From positions 1 through 46,669 of the forward strand of contig NZ_SELD02000003.1 in assembly GCF_004923205.2 (NCBI RefSeq): 46,669 nt of DNA, read 5' to 3'. The notes under the pieces are model-generated. The model did not search any database, was not told the DNA's origin, and saw only the letters and a program-made list of their open reading frames with translations. The position numbers and the translations under genes are program-made. The DNA is from Paracoccus aeridis (GTDB taxonomy: Bacteria > Pseudomonadota > Alphaproteobacteria > Rhodobacterales > Rhodobacteraceae). Below, piece after piece: positions 38,203-46,669 of this stretch. How positions within the stretch are numbered: the first letter of the stretch is position 1; every line of letters begins with the position of its first letter.

Positions 38203-38782
38203 GTTCCTGATCGCAGCGGCGCTCGCCGCCGTCGCAACCGGCGCGGCGGCGCAGGACATGCCCGCCGACGGCCCCGGCCCGAACCTCGTGATCGAGGTCG
38301 CGGACGCGGGCGGCGAGCCCAAGGGGCAGATCGTCCTCGACCTTTATGCCGACAAGGCGCCCGCGCATGTGGAACGCGTCGTCGCGCTGGCGAAGGCCGG
38401 GGCCTATGACGGGGTGGTGTTCCACCGCGTGATCGACGGCTTCATGGCGCAGACCGGCGATGTGCAGTTCGGCAAGCAGGGCGGCGACACCGCCATGGCC
38501 GGCACCGGCGGGTCCGACATGCCCGACCTCGCGGCCGAGTTCAGCGACATCACCTTCGGCCCCGGCACCGTCGGCATGGCCCGCTCGTCCAGCCCGGACA
38601 GCGCCAACAGCCAGTTCTTCATCGGCCTGGCGCCGGCGCCGTTCCTCGACGGGCAGTACACCGTCCTGGGCCAGCTGGTCGAAGGCTGGGACGTTCTGAA
38701 CTCGGTCAAGAAGGGCGACGCGGCGGCCAACGGCGCCGTGGACCGGCCCGACTACATGAGCAAGGTCACCGTGGCGGAGTGA
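38192..38782 (+). CDS. peptidyl-prolyl isomerase, cyclophilin type, exported
   Basis: This 196-residue cyclophilin has a signal peptide ending at GAAAQDMP, so it acts in the periplasm. The catalytic segment [20 protein letters not shown] and [21 protein letters not shown] are close to those of the preceding gene, which suggests an old tandem duplication followed by a change of compartment. The ATG at 38192 lies 11 bases inside the preceding gene, in another frame; GGTGGCC upstream is a weak ribosome site, so re-initiation after the first gene is likely. Confidence 0.93.
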   Translation: MSGKFLIAAALAAVATGAAAQDMPADGPGPNLVIEVADAGGEPKGQIVLDLYADKAPAHVERVVALAKAGAYDGVVFHRVIDGFMAQTGDVQFGKQGGDTAMAGTGGSDMPDLAAEFSDITFGPGTVGMARSSSPDSANSQFFIGLAPAPFLDGQYTVLGQLVEGWDVLNSVKKGDAAANGAVDRPDYMSKVTVAE

Positions 38783-38812
38783 TCCGCCCCGGCCGATGAC
38801 CGAACCGGAAGG

Positions 38813-38843
38813 AAGGGCGGCGGGCCTCGGGTCCGCCGCCTTT
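38813..38843. terminator. hairpin after the cyclophilin pair
   Basis: Bases 38813-38823 pair with 38833-38843 (AAGGGCGGCGG against CCGCCGCCTTT, one G-U) around a nine-base loop. It is 31 bases after the plus-strand stop and 12 bases after the stop of the converging acylase-like gene. Confidence 0.65.
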
Positions 38844-38854
38844 CGCGTCGGCCC

Positions 38855-41551
38855 CTACTGCGCCGCGGGCAGCAGGGTCGTCACGCCGGTCGCGCCCGCG
38901 CGCGCGAGGTCCGGGTCCAGCGACATGCGCACGTATTCCCCGCGCCGCCACAGTTCCGACAGGTCGTCGTAGTGGCGCGACAGCGGGTGGCCCGACTGCC
39001 CGGTGGAAATCACGAAGACCGAGCTGTCCGGGTCGGCCAAGTCGTAGACGCCGCGATAGCCCGCCCCCGTCACCTGCGTCCAGCGCCCGGGCGCGGCCAG
39101 CCCGCCCGAACCCGGCGCCGCGCCGTCCGTTCCGCCCGCGATCCCCGCGCGCGCCAGCGTCGCGTCGTCGCCCGAGGTCGACTGGATCAGGCTCACCACC
39201 CAGCGCAGCCCCGGCATCCGGCCGAGCGCGGGGTGTTCGTGCCGCGCCTCGTGGACGTCGCCCCAGCGCCAGCTGGTCACGTCGCCGCCGAACCGGCCCG
39301 ACAGGTCCAGGATTGCGGCGTCCAGAGCCTGCCGGGCGATGGTCGCGCAGGTCTCGACCGGGGCGGACTGGACCACGTCGCACCAGACGCCCGCGCCCCC
39401 CGTGTCGCGGAACACCGCGTCGATGAAGGAGGGCCGGAGCCGCGTGAGCGAATCCGTCAGCGGCCCCAGTTCGTCCTGCACCAGCCGCGCCTGAAGCTGG
39501 GCCATCCAGGCCGAATAGATCAGCGGCTCGGGCAGGTGCTCGCTCATGTTGCCGTCCCACTCGGCCAGCAGCGCGAGCGCGTCCTGCCGCTGCCGCTCGG
39601 GCGTGCCCTGCGCGGCGGGCTCGCCCGTGAACCACAGGTCGGCGCCGACCAGCGGCAGCAGCGCGCGCGCCGCGGGGCTGACCGTGTCGAGCTGCGCGTC
39701 GATGAAGCTGTCGCGCGAATGGACCTCGCGCGAGGACAGGAGCCGGTCCAGCCGCGACTTCCGAAGCGCGCCGTTGCGGTCGTCGCCGAGGAAACCGCCC
39801 GAGGTGGCGGGGACGAGAAGCGGCGCCGGCGGTGTGGTGGAGGCGGGCGCGGCGTCCGGGGGCGAGAGCTGCAGCATCGTCGCTTCGACCGGGCCGGGGC
39901 CGTCGATCGGCTGCGGGGCGGGCTGCGGCGTGGCCTGCGACGTGGGCTGCGGGGCAGGCTGCGAAGCGGGTTGCCCGGGCGCCGCCGGGGCGGCGGGAGG
40001 GGCGATGTCCTCGGCCCCCGTGGCGGCGATGACGCCGTTCTCGGCCGCCTGGTCGCGCCCCGCCGCGGCTGCGGGCATCAACCCGGTCCAGCCCGCGCCC
40101 GGTGTCCAGCCCGGGACCGGCATCCGGCCGCCGGTCGGATGGCCCGCATCGCGCAGCGGGACGGCCCCGCCGAGCGTCTGCGCCACCCCGGCCTGGTCGG
40201 CCAGCGTCACCTGCACCGCGGGCGCCACGATCCCGCGCGCGGCCTGCACCGCCGCCGCGCGGTCGGGCGCGGTCATCAGCCCCACCAGCGCCGTCATCGT
40301 GGTGTCGTCGGCCGCAAGCCCCGTCCAGCGCAACGCCGCGACGTGACCCGAGGGTGTCACCGAGGCCAGCCCGAAATGTCCGCCCGGGATCACCGGCCCG
40401 TTCCTCGTGTCGCGCAGTGTGACCGGCTGGCTGTCGGCCCCGCGGATGCGGATCACCTCGGTCCGCGTGGTGAATTCGGTCCAGCCGTCCGGGCCGCGAT
40501 AACGGTCGGCGTTGCCGGGCTCGACCTCCTCCATCACGATGTCCTGGTCGTCGACATGCGCGGGCGTCAGCCCCCAGGCGAGCGTCGGGTTGCGGCCCGT
40601 CAGCACGGCCGGGATGCCGGGGATCGTGCCGCCGATCACCCCGCCCGAGGCAAGCTCGATCCGGGCGAGATACCAGAGCGACGGCGCCGTCAGCGCGACG
40701 TGCGGGTCGTTGGCAAGCAGCGGCGCGCCCGCGGCGGTGCGTCCCGGCGCGGCGGCGAAGGCGTTGGCGGACGCACCCATGCCGGGGTGCACGAAGCCCG
40801 CGAGCCCGTCGAACCAGCCGCCGGTCAGGGCCGCGGCGTGGTCCGGGCTCGGCAGGCGCGCGTCCCCGAAGAGCGAGGCATAGGCAGGCAGCGGCGCCTC
40901 TCCCGGACGCGCCACCACGTCCTGCCCCCGTTCGGGCGCCGCGATCGACAGGCGCGCGCGCAGCACCTCGGCCGGGACCTGGTCCGACGCGCCTGCGGCG
41001 AGCAGCTTGAGGATCGCCAGCGAATCCGCCGGCTGCCAGTAGGCCACGTCGCCCGGCAGCACGAAGAACTCGGGCGCGCCGCGTCCCCGCGCGCCTTCGT
41101 TGACCAGTGCGATCCAGGCGTTGACCCCGTCGGCATAGGCGCCGAGCGCCGCCTTGGTGCGGTCGTCCTGCGCGGCAAGCGACGCCTCCGCGGTCCGCCA
41201 CAGCCCCAGCCGGCGGGCGAGGTCGTCGGCGGCATAGGTGCGCGATCCGTAGATTTCCGACAGCCGTCCCTGCGCGGCCCGGCGCAGGACCGTCATCTGG
41301 AACAGCCGGTCCTGCGCATGGGCGAGCCCCAGCGCGAAGAAGGCGTCGTGATCGGACCCCGCGAAGACATGCGGCACGTCGTCGGTCGTCCGCACGATCT
41401 CGACCGGCCCGGCGATCCCCGCGACATGATGGGTCGCCTGGTAGTCGGGAAGCGAGCGGACCGCGAAGTACCACGCCAGCGTCACCGCCAGCACCGCCCC
41501 GACGAGAAGCCCCACGGTCAGCCGGACCAGCCAGCGGAAAAGCGTCAGCAT
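38855..41551 (-). CDS. penicillin acylase family protein
   Basis: The 898 residues form an Ntn-hydrolase precursor of the penicillin-acylase/AHL-acylase family, exported and cut into two chains, that cleaves amide bonds. A membrane or signal segment (VGLLVGAVLAVTLAWYFAV) is at 15-35. The A-chain part has VPHVFAGSDHDAFFALGLAHAQDRLFQM. Around the expected nucleophile the text is GASANAFAAAPGRT, with Ser261 one residue further from Asn than in the usual SN pair; LLANDPHV follows correctly. A Pro/Gln/Ala-rich insert (about 39890-40010) interrupts the B chain. Substrate is unknown; beta-lactam or acyl-homoserine lactone are the family's known types. Confidence 0.85.
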   Translation of the reverse strand: MLTLFRWLVRLTVGLLVGAVLAVTLAWYFAVRSLPDYQATHHVAGIAGPVEIVRTTDDVPHVFAGSDHDAFFALGLAHAQDRLFQMTVLRRAAQGRLSEIYGSRTYAADDLARRLGLWRTAEASLAAQDDRTKAALGAYADGVNAWIALVNEGARGRGAPEFFVLPGDVAYWQPADSLAILKLLAAGASDQVPAEVLRARLSIAAPERGQDVVARPGEAPLPAYASLFGDARLPSPDHAAALTGGWFDGLAGFVHPGMGASANAFAAAPGRTAAGAPLLANDPHVALTAPSLWYLARIELASGGVIGGTIPGIPAVLTGRNPTLAWGLTPAHVDDQDIVMEEVEPGNADRYRGPDGWTEFTTRTEVIRIRGADSQPVTLRDTRNGPVIPGGHFGLASVTPSGHVAALRWTGLAADDTTMTALVGLMTAPDRAAAVQAARGIVAPAVQVTLADQAGVAQTLGGAVPLRDAGHPTGGRMPVPGWTPGAGWTGLMPAAAAGRDQAAENGVIAATGAEDIAPPAAPAAPGQPASQPAPQPTSQATPQPAPQPIDGPGPVEATMLQLSPPDAAPASTTPPAPLLVPATSGGFLGDDRNGALRKSRLDRLLSSREVHSRDSFIDAQLDTVSPAARALLPLVGADLWFTGEPAAQGTPERQRQDALALLAEWDGNMSEHLPEPLIYSAWMAQLQARLVQDELGPLTDSLTRLRPSFIDAVFRDTGGAGVWCDVVQSAPVETCATIARQALDAAILDLSGRFGGDVTSWRWGDVHEARHEHPALGRMPGLRWVVSLIQSTSGDDATLARAGIAGGTDGAAPGSGGLAAPGRWTQVTGAGYRGVYDLADPDSSVFVISTGQSGHPLSRHYDDLSELWRRGEYVRMSLDPDLARAGATGVTTLLPAAQ

Positions 41552-41722
41552 CGGCAGGGTGGTCCTTCGGGTCGGTCGGCCGGGAGGCGGCGAGTGGGTC
41601 GGCTGGGCGGGGCGGCGAGATGCATGGTTGACCCGCGCGGGCGGACGAGGCTTGAAATGCGGCGATGCATAAGTCAGCACCGGCCGCAGATCAACGCGGG
41701 GCGGAAAGCAGGGGGACGGCGG

Positions 41723-42592
41723 ATGGCGCGTGTGGCATTTCTGGGGCTGGGGGTGATGGGCTACCCGATGGCGGGGCACCTTGCCCGTGCGGGGCACGAG
41801 GTGACGGTCTACAACCGCACCGCTGCCAAGGCCGACGCATGGCTGGCGCAGCACGGCGGGCGCGCCGCGCCGACCCCGCGGGCGGCGGCCGAGGGGGCCG
41901 AGTTCGTGATGGCCTGCGTGGGCAACGACGGCGACCTGCGCGCGGTCTGCGCGGCTGCCGACGGGGCGTTCGCGGGCATGGCGCCCGGCGCCACCTTCGT
42001 CGACCACACCACCGTCAGCGCTTCGGTCACGCGCGAGCTTGCGGCCAGGGCAGGCTCGGCGGGCATCGGCTACGTCGATGCGCCGGTGTCGGGCGGGCAG
42101 GCGGGGGCGGAGAACGGCCAGCTGTCGATCATGTGCGGCGGTGCGCAGGATGCCTTCGACCAGGCCGAGCCGGTGATGGCGGTCTACGCTAAGATCTGCC
42201 GGCGCATGGGCGACACCGGCGCGGGCCAGCTTGCCAAGATGTGCAACCAGATCGCGATCGCGGGCGTGGTGCAGGGGCTGGCGGAATCGCTGAGCTTCGC
42301 GGAACGCGCGGGCCTGTCGGTCCCCGACCTCGTCGAGGTCATCAGCCAGGGCGCGGCCGGCAGCTGGCAGATGCAGAACCGCCACGCGACCATGGCTAGG
42401 GGCGAGTTCGACTTCGGCTTTGCCGTCGACTGGATGCGCAAGGATCTCGGCATCTGCCTTGCCACCGCCGACGAGAACGGGGCGAGCCTGCCGCTGACCG
42501 CGCTCGTGGACCAGTTCTACAAGGACGTGCAGAACATGGGCGGCGGGCGCTGGGACACCTCGTCCCTGATCGCCCGGCTGCGTGCGAGATGA
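41723..42592 (+). CDS. NAD(P)-dependent beta-hydroxyacid dehydrogenase
   Basis: This 289-residue enzyme belongs to the 3-hydroxyisobutyrate/tartronate semialdehyde reductase family. The Rossmann motif GLGVMGYPMAGHLARAGH starts at residue 8. The substrate segment VDAPVSGGQAGAENGQLSIMCGG and catalytic Lys172 in GQLAKMCNQ are present. It oxidises a short 3-hydroxy acid to the semialdehyde or the reverse; which one cannot be told. The ATG at 41723 follows GGGGGACGG. Its stop overlaps the start of the cupin gene as ATGA. It is divergent from the acylase-like gene, with 171 bases between starts. Confidence 0.92.
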   Translation: MARVAFLGLGVMGYPMAGHLARAGHEVTVYNRTAAKADAWLAQHGGRAAPTPRAAAEGAEFVMACVGNDGDLRAVCAAADGAFAGMAPGATFVDHTTVSASVTRELAARAGSAGIGYVDAPVSGGQAGAENGQLSIMCGGAQDAFDQAEPVMAVYAKICRRMGDTGAGQLAKMCNQIAIAGVVQGLAESLSFAERAGLSVPDLVEVISQGAAGSWQMQNRHATMARGEFDFGFAVDWMRKDLGICLATADENGASLPLTALVDQFYKDVQNMGGGRWDTSSLIARLRAR

Positions 42593-42996
42593 GCGGCGCG
42601 GTGATCCACCGCCGGGTGGGCGAGGCGGACCCGGAGTGGTTCGAGAACCGCTTCGCCGAAAACGGCTGGACCGGCGCGTGGCGGAACGGGGTTTACGGCT
42701 ACCACCACTACCACGCCACCACGCACGAGGTGCTGGGCTGCTACGCGGGCTCCGCCCGGCTCCAGCTCGGCGGGCCGGACGGCGACGTGCACGACATCGC
42801 GGCGGGTGACGTCGTGGTGATCCCCGCGGGGGTCGCGCACCGGCGGGTGGAGGCATCGGACGACTTTGCCGTCGTCGGCGCCTACCCGGACGGGGTCACG
42901 CCCGACCTGCAGGAAGGCGAGGGCGACCCGTCCATCGCGCTGGACCTGCCAGAACGCGACCCGGTGCTGGGCGCCGGACGGGGGTTCGCGGCCTGA
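42589..42996 (+). CDS. cupin domain protein
   Basis: This is a 135-residue single-cupin protein. The first motif is YHHYHATTHEVLGCYAGSARLQLGG, with His residues and Glu as likely metal ligands; the second is GDVVVIPAGVAHRRVEA with the last His. The short end segment with DPVLGAGRG is also seen in related proteins. Such cupins act as isomerases, dioxygenases or sensors; the function is open. It is coupled to the dehydrogenase by ATGA, so the two may handle one substrate. An imperfect 19-base repeat begins at its stop. Confidence 0.85.
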   Translation: MSGAVIHRRVGEADPEWFENRFAENGWTGAWRNGVYGYHHYHATTHEVLGCYAGSARLQLGGPDGDVHDIAAGDVVVIPAGVAHRRVEASDDFAVVGAYPDGVTPDLQEGEGDPSIALDLPERDPVLGAGRGFAA

Positions 42997-43040
42997 CGCG
43001 CCTTCCGCGGCCTGACACGCCTAACAGGGCCTGACGCCGG
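42988..43040 (+). repeat. three imperfect 19-bp repeats over the cupin stop
   Basis: The word GGCCTGAC occurs at 42990, 43009 and 43028, exactly 19 bases apart, within similar flanks (GCGGCCTGACGCGCCT, GCGGCCTGACACGCCT, GGGCCTGACGCC). The first copy contains the cupin stop codon. Beyond them a weak stem (43041-43048 with 43062-43069) lies before the dnaE2 stop. Confidence 0.6.
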
Positions 43041-43142
43041 GCGCAGGCACCGGCCCCGCTCGCCTGTGCCCGCGCGGCTTCCCAGCCGCCGCCCGGCGAG
43101 AACCTGCGGGGGTGCAGGCGCCGTGCGATGGCAACTGCCGCC

Positions 43143-46100
43143 TCAATGGAAATCCCGCGACTCCGGCATGATCCGGGCGTCCCTCGGATGCCCGTGCCGC
43201 TGGACCGGGATCGGCCGCTTCACCTCGTCGGCGCGGGCCAGCTGCGGGTCCACCGTTTCCCCCTGCGACAACCGCAGCAGCGCGTCGCTGCGGTCGTGGA
43301 GGGCGCGGGCGACGATGTGGGTCACGCCGGCGCTGCGCTGGATCTGCCCCTCGACCACCATCAGCCGGGCGGTCATGACGGTCTTGCGGAACGCATCGAA
43401 CACCTTGGGCCAGACGACGAGGTTGGCGACGCCGGTCTCGTCCTCGATGGTGACGAAGCACACCCCCTTGGCGCTGCCCGGGCGCTGGCGGATCAGGACG
43501 ATCCCGGCCATCCGCACCTGCTGCCGGTTCCTGAGCCGGGGCAGGTCCGCGGCCGAGACGTGGCCCTGTCGCGCAAGCGACCGGCGCAGGAACTGCATCG
43601 GGTGCGCCTTCAGCGACAGCCGCAGGGTCTGGTAGTCGGCGACCACATGCTCGCACACGGGCATCGCGGGCAGGGTGACGCGCGGCTCCGCGCCCTCGTC
43701 CTGCGTGTCGCGGTCCGCGAACAGCGGCAGGTCCGGCGCATCGCGGAGCGCGCGCGCATCCCACAGCGCCGCGCGCCGGTCGAGGTCCATCGACCGCAGC
43801 GCATCCGCCGCCGCGATCCGCCGCACCGTGCCCGCATCCAGCCGCGCCCGGTCCTTCAGCTCGGCGAGGCTTTCATAGGGCGCATCCCGCGCCTCCACGA
43901 TCCGGGCCGCAGCTGTCTCGGCCATCCCCGTGATCTGCCGCAGCCCCAGCCGCAGGGCGAAGCGCGGCTTCTTCATCACCGGAACATCCCCGGGCTTCCG
44001 GGCGCCCGCGAACCGGTCCGGTGGACCGTTTCCAGCAAAGGGCGCCGCGGCGGTGGCCGAAGTCGCGGACGGACCGAGCGGCAGCGCCCCTTCCTCCGCC
44101 CCCGCGGGCTCAAGCGTGTTGTCCCAGTCCGACAGGTTCACGTCCACGGGCCGGACGGCGACCCCGTGCGCCCGGGCGCAGCCCACGATCTGCGCCGGCG
44201 CATAGAACCCCATCGGCTGGCTGTTCAGCAGCGCCGCGGCAAAGGCGTCGGGGTAATAGTGCTTGAGCCAGGCCGAGACATAGACCAGATGCGCGAACGC
44301 CGCCGCGTGGCTTTCGGGGAATCCGTATTCGCCGAACCCCTTGATCTGGTCGAAGCAGCGGCGGGCGAAGTCGGGGTCGTAGCCGCGCTCGATCATCCGG
44401 CCCACCATCTTGTCCTGCAGCCGGTCGATCGTCCCGCGAGACCGGAACGTCGCCATCGCCTTGCGCAGCTGGTTCGCCTCGGCGGGCGAGAACCGCGCCG
44501 CCACCAGCGCGATCTTCATCGCCTGCTCCTGGAAGATCGGCACGCCCTTGGTCCGCCCGAGGATGTCGCGCAGCTCGTCGGGATGGTGGGGCGGCGCGGG
44601 CGAGGGGTATTCCTCGGGCTCGATCCCGTGCCGGCGCCGCAGGTAAGGATGGACCATGTCGCCCTGCACCGGGCCGGGGCGGACGATCGCGACCTCGATC
44701 ACGAGGTCGTAAAAGCAGCGTGGCTGCAGCCGCGGCAGCATGTTCATCTGCGCCCGGCTTTCCACCTGGAACACGCCGAGGCTGTCGCCCCGGCACAGCA
44801 TGTCGAAGACGGGCTTCGCGTCGGGGGCGTCCGCCTTCAGGTCGGCGAGCGTCAGCGACCGCCCGTAATGCGCGGCCACCAGGTCGAAGCACTTCCTGAT
44901 GCAGGTCAGCATCCCCAGCGCCAGCACGTCCATCTTGAGGATTCCCAGCGCGTCGATGTCGTCCTTGTCCCATTCGATGAAGCTGCGGTCGGGCATGGCG
45001 CCGTTGCCGATCGGCACGGTCTCGGTCAGCCGCCCCTCGGTCAGGATGAAGCCGCCGACATGCTGGCCCAGATGCCGCGGCATCCCGATCATCTGCTCGG
45101 CCAGCCGCAGGGTCATGGAAAGATGCGGGTCGCGCAGGTTCAGCCCGGTTTCGGGCGCGTGCTCGAGGTTCTCGCCCCAGCTGCCCCACACGGTCGAGGC
45201 GAGCGCGCCGGTCACGTCCTCCGACAGGCCCATGGCCTTGCCGACCTCGCGGATGGCGCTGCGGGGGCGGTAGTGGATGACCGTCGCGCACAGGCCCGCG
45301 CGGTGGCGGCCGTATTTCGCATAGATGTGCTGGATCACCTCCTCGCGCCGCTCGTGTTCGAAATCCACGTCGATGTCGGGCGGCTCGTCGCGATCCTCGC
45401 TGATGAAGCGCTCGAACAGAAGGTCGTGGTCGGCGGGATCGACCGGGGTGATGCCCAGGACGAAGCACACCGCGCTGTTCGCCGCCGACCCGCGCCCCTG
45501 GCACAGGATCCCCTCGCCGCGGGCGAACTGCACGATCTGGTGGATGGTCAGGAAATAGCGCGCGATCTGCTTCTTGGCGATCATCGCCAGTTCCTTGACG
45601 ATGGTCTCGCGCACCTTCTCGGGCGTTCCGTCGGGATAGCGCCACTCGCACCCGGCCCAGGTCAGTTCCTCCAGGTGCTGGTCGGCGTCGAGCCCCTCGG
45701 GCACCGTCTCGGCCGGGTATTCGTAGCGCAGGTCGTCGAGCGAGAAGCGGCAGGCGTCGGCGACCTGCCGCGTGGCGGCGATGGCGTGGGGCCAGTCGGC
45801 GAACAGCCGCGCCATCTCGGCGGGCGACTTAAGGTGCCGCTCGGCGTTGGCGTCCAGCAGGAAGCCCGCGCGGGCGACGGTGGTGCCGTGCAGGATGCAG
45901 GTCATCACGTCCTGCAGCGGGCGGCGGTCGGGCGTGTGGTAGTGCACGTCGTTGGTGGCGAGGATCGACAGCCCGCAGGCGCGCGCTGCCTCGTCCAGCC
46001 GGTTGATCCGGGCCCGGTCGCAGCCGCGATACAGCCATCGCGCCGCGACATGGCGCAGCGTGGGCAGCCGCGCGGCGAGGTGCGGCAGCGCCGACAGGTC

Positions 46101-46619
46101 GTCGCACGCGGCGGCGGCGGCCGCGTCGCCTGCGACTTCCGGCGGCATCCAGATCAGCTGGATGACGCTGTCCGCCGCCCCCTCGGGCGCGCGCGCCGCG
46201 GCGGCGAGGTCGCCCAGCGTCAGGTCGCACGCGTCCTTGGCCTGCCACCCGCCCTCCGCCGTCGCCATCCGCCCCCTGGAGATCAGCGCCGACAGCCGCC
46301 CGTAGGCGGCCCGGTCGGTCGGATAGGCGAGGAACGCGGTCCCGTCCGTCAGCACGATCCGTGCGCCGATGACCGGGCGCATGTGGGCCTTCTTCGCCTC
46401 GGCATGGATCCGCACCACCCCGGCCAAGCTGTTCAGGTCGGCGATCCCGATCGCGTCATGGCCCAGTTCCCACGCGGTCTGGACCAGGTCGGGCGCCATC
46501 GACGCCCCCCGCAGGAACGAGAACGCCGAGGTCACGCCCAGCTCGACGTAATCCGCGCGCGGGTTGGGCGTGAACTCGCCCCCCAGCGTCCGGCGCGGAA
46601 CGGTGTCATTCTGCGGCAT
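43143..46619 (-). CDS. dnaE2: error-prone DNA polymerase DnaE2
   Basis: DnaE2 is a C-family polymerase that copies damaged DNA together with ImuA and ImuB and causes most damage-induced mutation in many bacteria without UmuDC. The 1158 residues start with a PHP domain (YVELGVTSAFSFLRGAS). The palm follows with GRGSAANSAVCFVLGITPVDP and PPDIDVDFEHERREEV, carrying the catalytic Asp residues, then the fingers and helix-hairpin-helix. The C-terminal OB fold has VCFVTIEDETGVANLVVWP. It lacks the tau-binding tail of replicative DnaE1. Its ATG overlaps the stop of the gene before it as TGATG. Confidence 0.96.
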   Translation of the reverse strand: MPQNDTVPRRTLGGEFTPNPRADYVELGVTSAFSFLRGASMAPDLVQTAWELGHDAIGIADLNSLAGVVRIHAEAKKAHMRPVIGARIVLTDGTAFLAYPTDRAAYGRLSALISRGRMATAEGGWQAKDACDLTLGDLAAAARAPEGAADSVIQLIWMPPEVAGDAAAAAACDDLSALPHLAARLPTLRHVAARWLYRGCDRARINRLDEAARACGLSILATNDVHYHTPDRRPLQDVMTCILHGTTVARAGFLLDANAERHLKSPAEMARLFADWPHAIAATRQVADACRFSLDDLRYEYPAETVPEGLDADQHLEELTWAGCEWRYPDGTPEKVRETIVKELAMIAKKQIARYFLTIHQIVQFARGEGILCQGRGSAANSAVCFVLGITPVDPADHDLLFERFISEDRDEPPDIDVDFEHERREEVIQHIYAKYGRHRAGLCATVIHYRPRSAIREVGKAMGLSEDVTGALASTVWGSWGENLEHAPETGLNLRDPHLSMTLRLAEQMIGMPRHLGQHVGGFILTEGRLTETVPIGNGAMPDRSFIEWDKDDIDALGILKMDVLALGMLTCIRKCFDLVAAHYGRSLTLADLKADAPDAKPVFDMLCRGDSLGVFQVESRAQMNMLPRLQPRCFYDLVIEVAIVRPGPVQGDMVHPYLRRRHGIEPEEYPSPAPPHHPDELRDILGRTKGVPIFQEQAMKIALVAARFSPAEANQLRKAMATFRSRGTIDRLQDKMVGRMIERGYDPDFARRCFDQIKGFGEYGFPESHAAAFAHLVYVSAWLKHYYPDAFAAALLNSQPMGFYAPAQIVGCARAHGVAVRPVDVNLSDWDNTLEPAGAEEGALPLGPSATSATAAAPFAGNGPPDRFAGARKPGDVPVMKKPRFALRLGLRQITGMAETAAARIVEARDAPYESLAELKDRARLDAGTVRRIAAADALRSMDLDRRAALWDARALRDAPDLPLFADRDTQDEGAEPRVTLPAMPVCEHVVADYQTLRLSLKAHPMQFLRRSLARQGHVSAADLPRLRNRQQVRMAGIVLIRQRPGSAKGVCFVTIEDETGVANLVVWPKVFDAFRKTVMTARLMVVEGQIQRSAGVTHIVARALHDRSDALLRLSQGETVDPQLARADEVKRPIPVQRHGHPRDARIMPESRDFH

Positions 46620-46669
46620 CAGCCCGTCCCCATCCCCGCCGTCCCCATCCCCGCCGTCCCCATCCCCGC
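46619..46669 (-). CDS. 3' end of the gene before dnaE2, pentapeptide repeats
   Basis: The last 16 codons of an upstream frame read AGMGT-AGMGT-AGMGT-G and end in a TGA that overlaps the dnaE2 ATG. A 15-base unit is repeated, two full copies and one nearly full at the window edge (46626-46669). In the usual cassette the gene here is imuB, so this is probably its disordered C-terminus, where ImuB binds partners. The identity rests on position only. Confidence 0.5.
   Translation of the reverse strand, partial: AGMGTAGMGTAGMGTG

Noticed and set aside
46626..46669. CRISPR-like repeats
   Set aside because: The 15-base units abut without spacers and keep a reading frame; this is a coding tandem repeat.

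Overview
The window looks like a chromosome segment from a GC-rich alphaproteobacterium, most likely of the Rhodobacterales (Rhodobacteraceae/Roseobacter group). This rests on several markers: a pyruvate dehydrogenase E1 beta subunit with its own lipoyl domain, MipZ in place of MinCDE, a short HprK with RapZ, EIIA and HPr next to pckA, a DUF2852 protein, and the ribosomal order ffh, chorismate mutase, rpsP, rimM, trmD, rplS, rpmE. No rRNA gene, canonical tRNA, integrase, transposase or CRISPR array is visible. Genes are tightly packed, with many ATGA overlaps, so translation is probably often coupled.

Layout. 1-5031: end of an Ala/Ser-rich envelope-type protein, a lytic-transglycosylase-like lipoprotein, gatB, a DUF4177 protein and ftsB. 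5033-9079: the pdhABC operon, with a promoter and inverted repeat ahead of it and two lipoyl domains sharing 147 identical bases. 9125-13678: an RND efflux pump and its adaptor behind a promoter-overlapping palindrome. 13712-15580: mipZ and a metallo-beta-lactamase-fold protein. 15607-20360: the ribosome/SRP/tRNA-modification cluster on the minus strand. 20834-22455: an AhpD-like protein and an EamA transporter.

22478-27084: pckA divergent from the regulatory PTS set hprK, rapZ, EIIA and ptsH, followed by a TetR regulator. The pckA-hprK gap carries two LacI-type half-palindromes and lacks the chvI-chvG pair often found there. 27182-30338: DUF2852, gshA, aroC. 30528-32452: a BrnA-type protein and then a visibly AT-richer minus-strand cassette of a winged-helix protein, a structured tRNA-like RNA region and a HEPN/Abi-family gene. 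32453-38843: carB, a small membrane protein, pgk and two overlapping cyclophilins. 38855-42996: a penicillin-acylase-family protein divergent from a beta-hydroxyacid dehydrogenase/cupin pair. 43143-46669: dnaE2 and the last codons of the gene before it.

Most of the window is housekeeping. The best candidate for something undescribed is at about 30997-32400. There a regulator-like protein, an RNA that folds like a compact tRNA with an encoded CCA end, and a HEPN-type Abi protein lie in line on one strand. The RNA region also contains three copies of one 8-base word in alternating orientation, which could form mutually exclusive hairpins just before the Abi gene.
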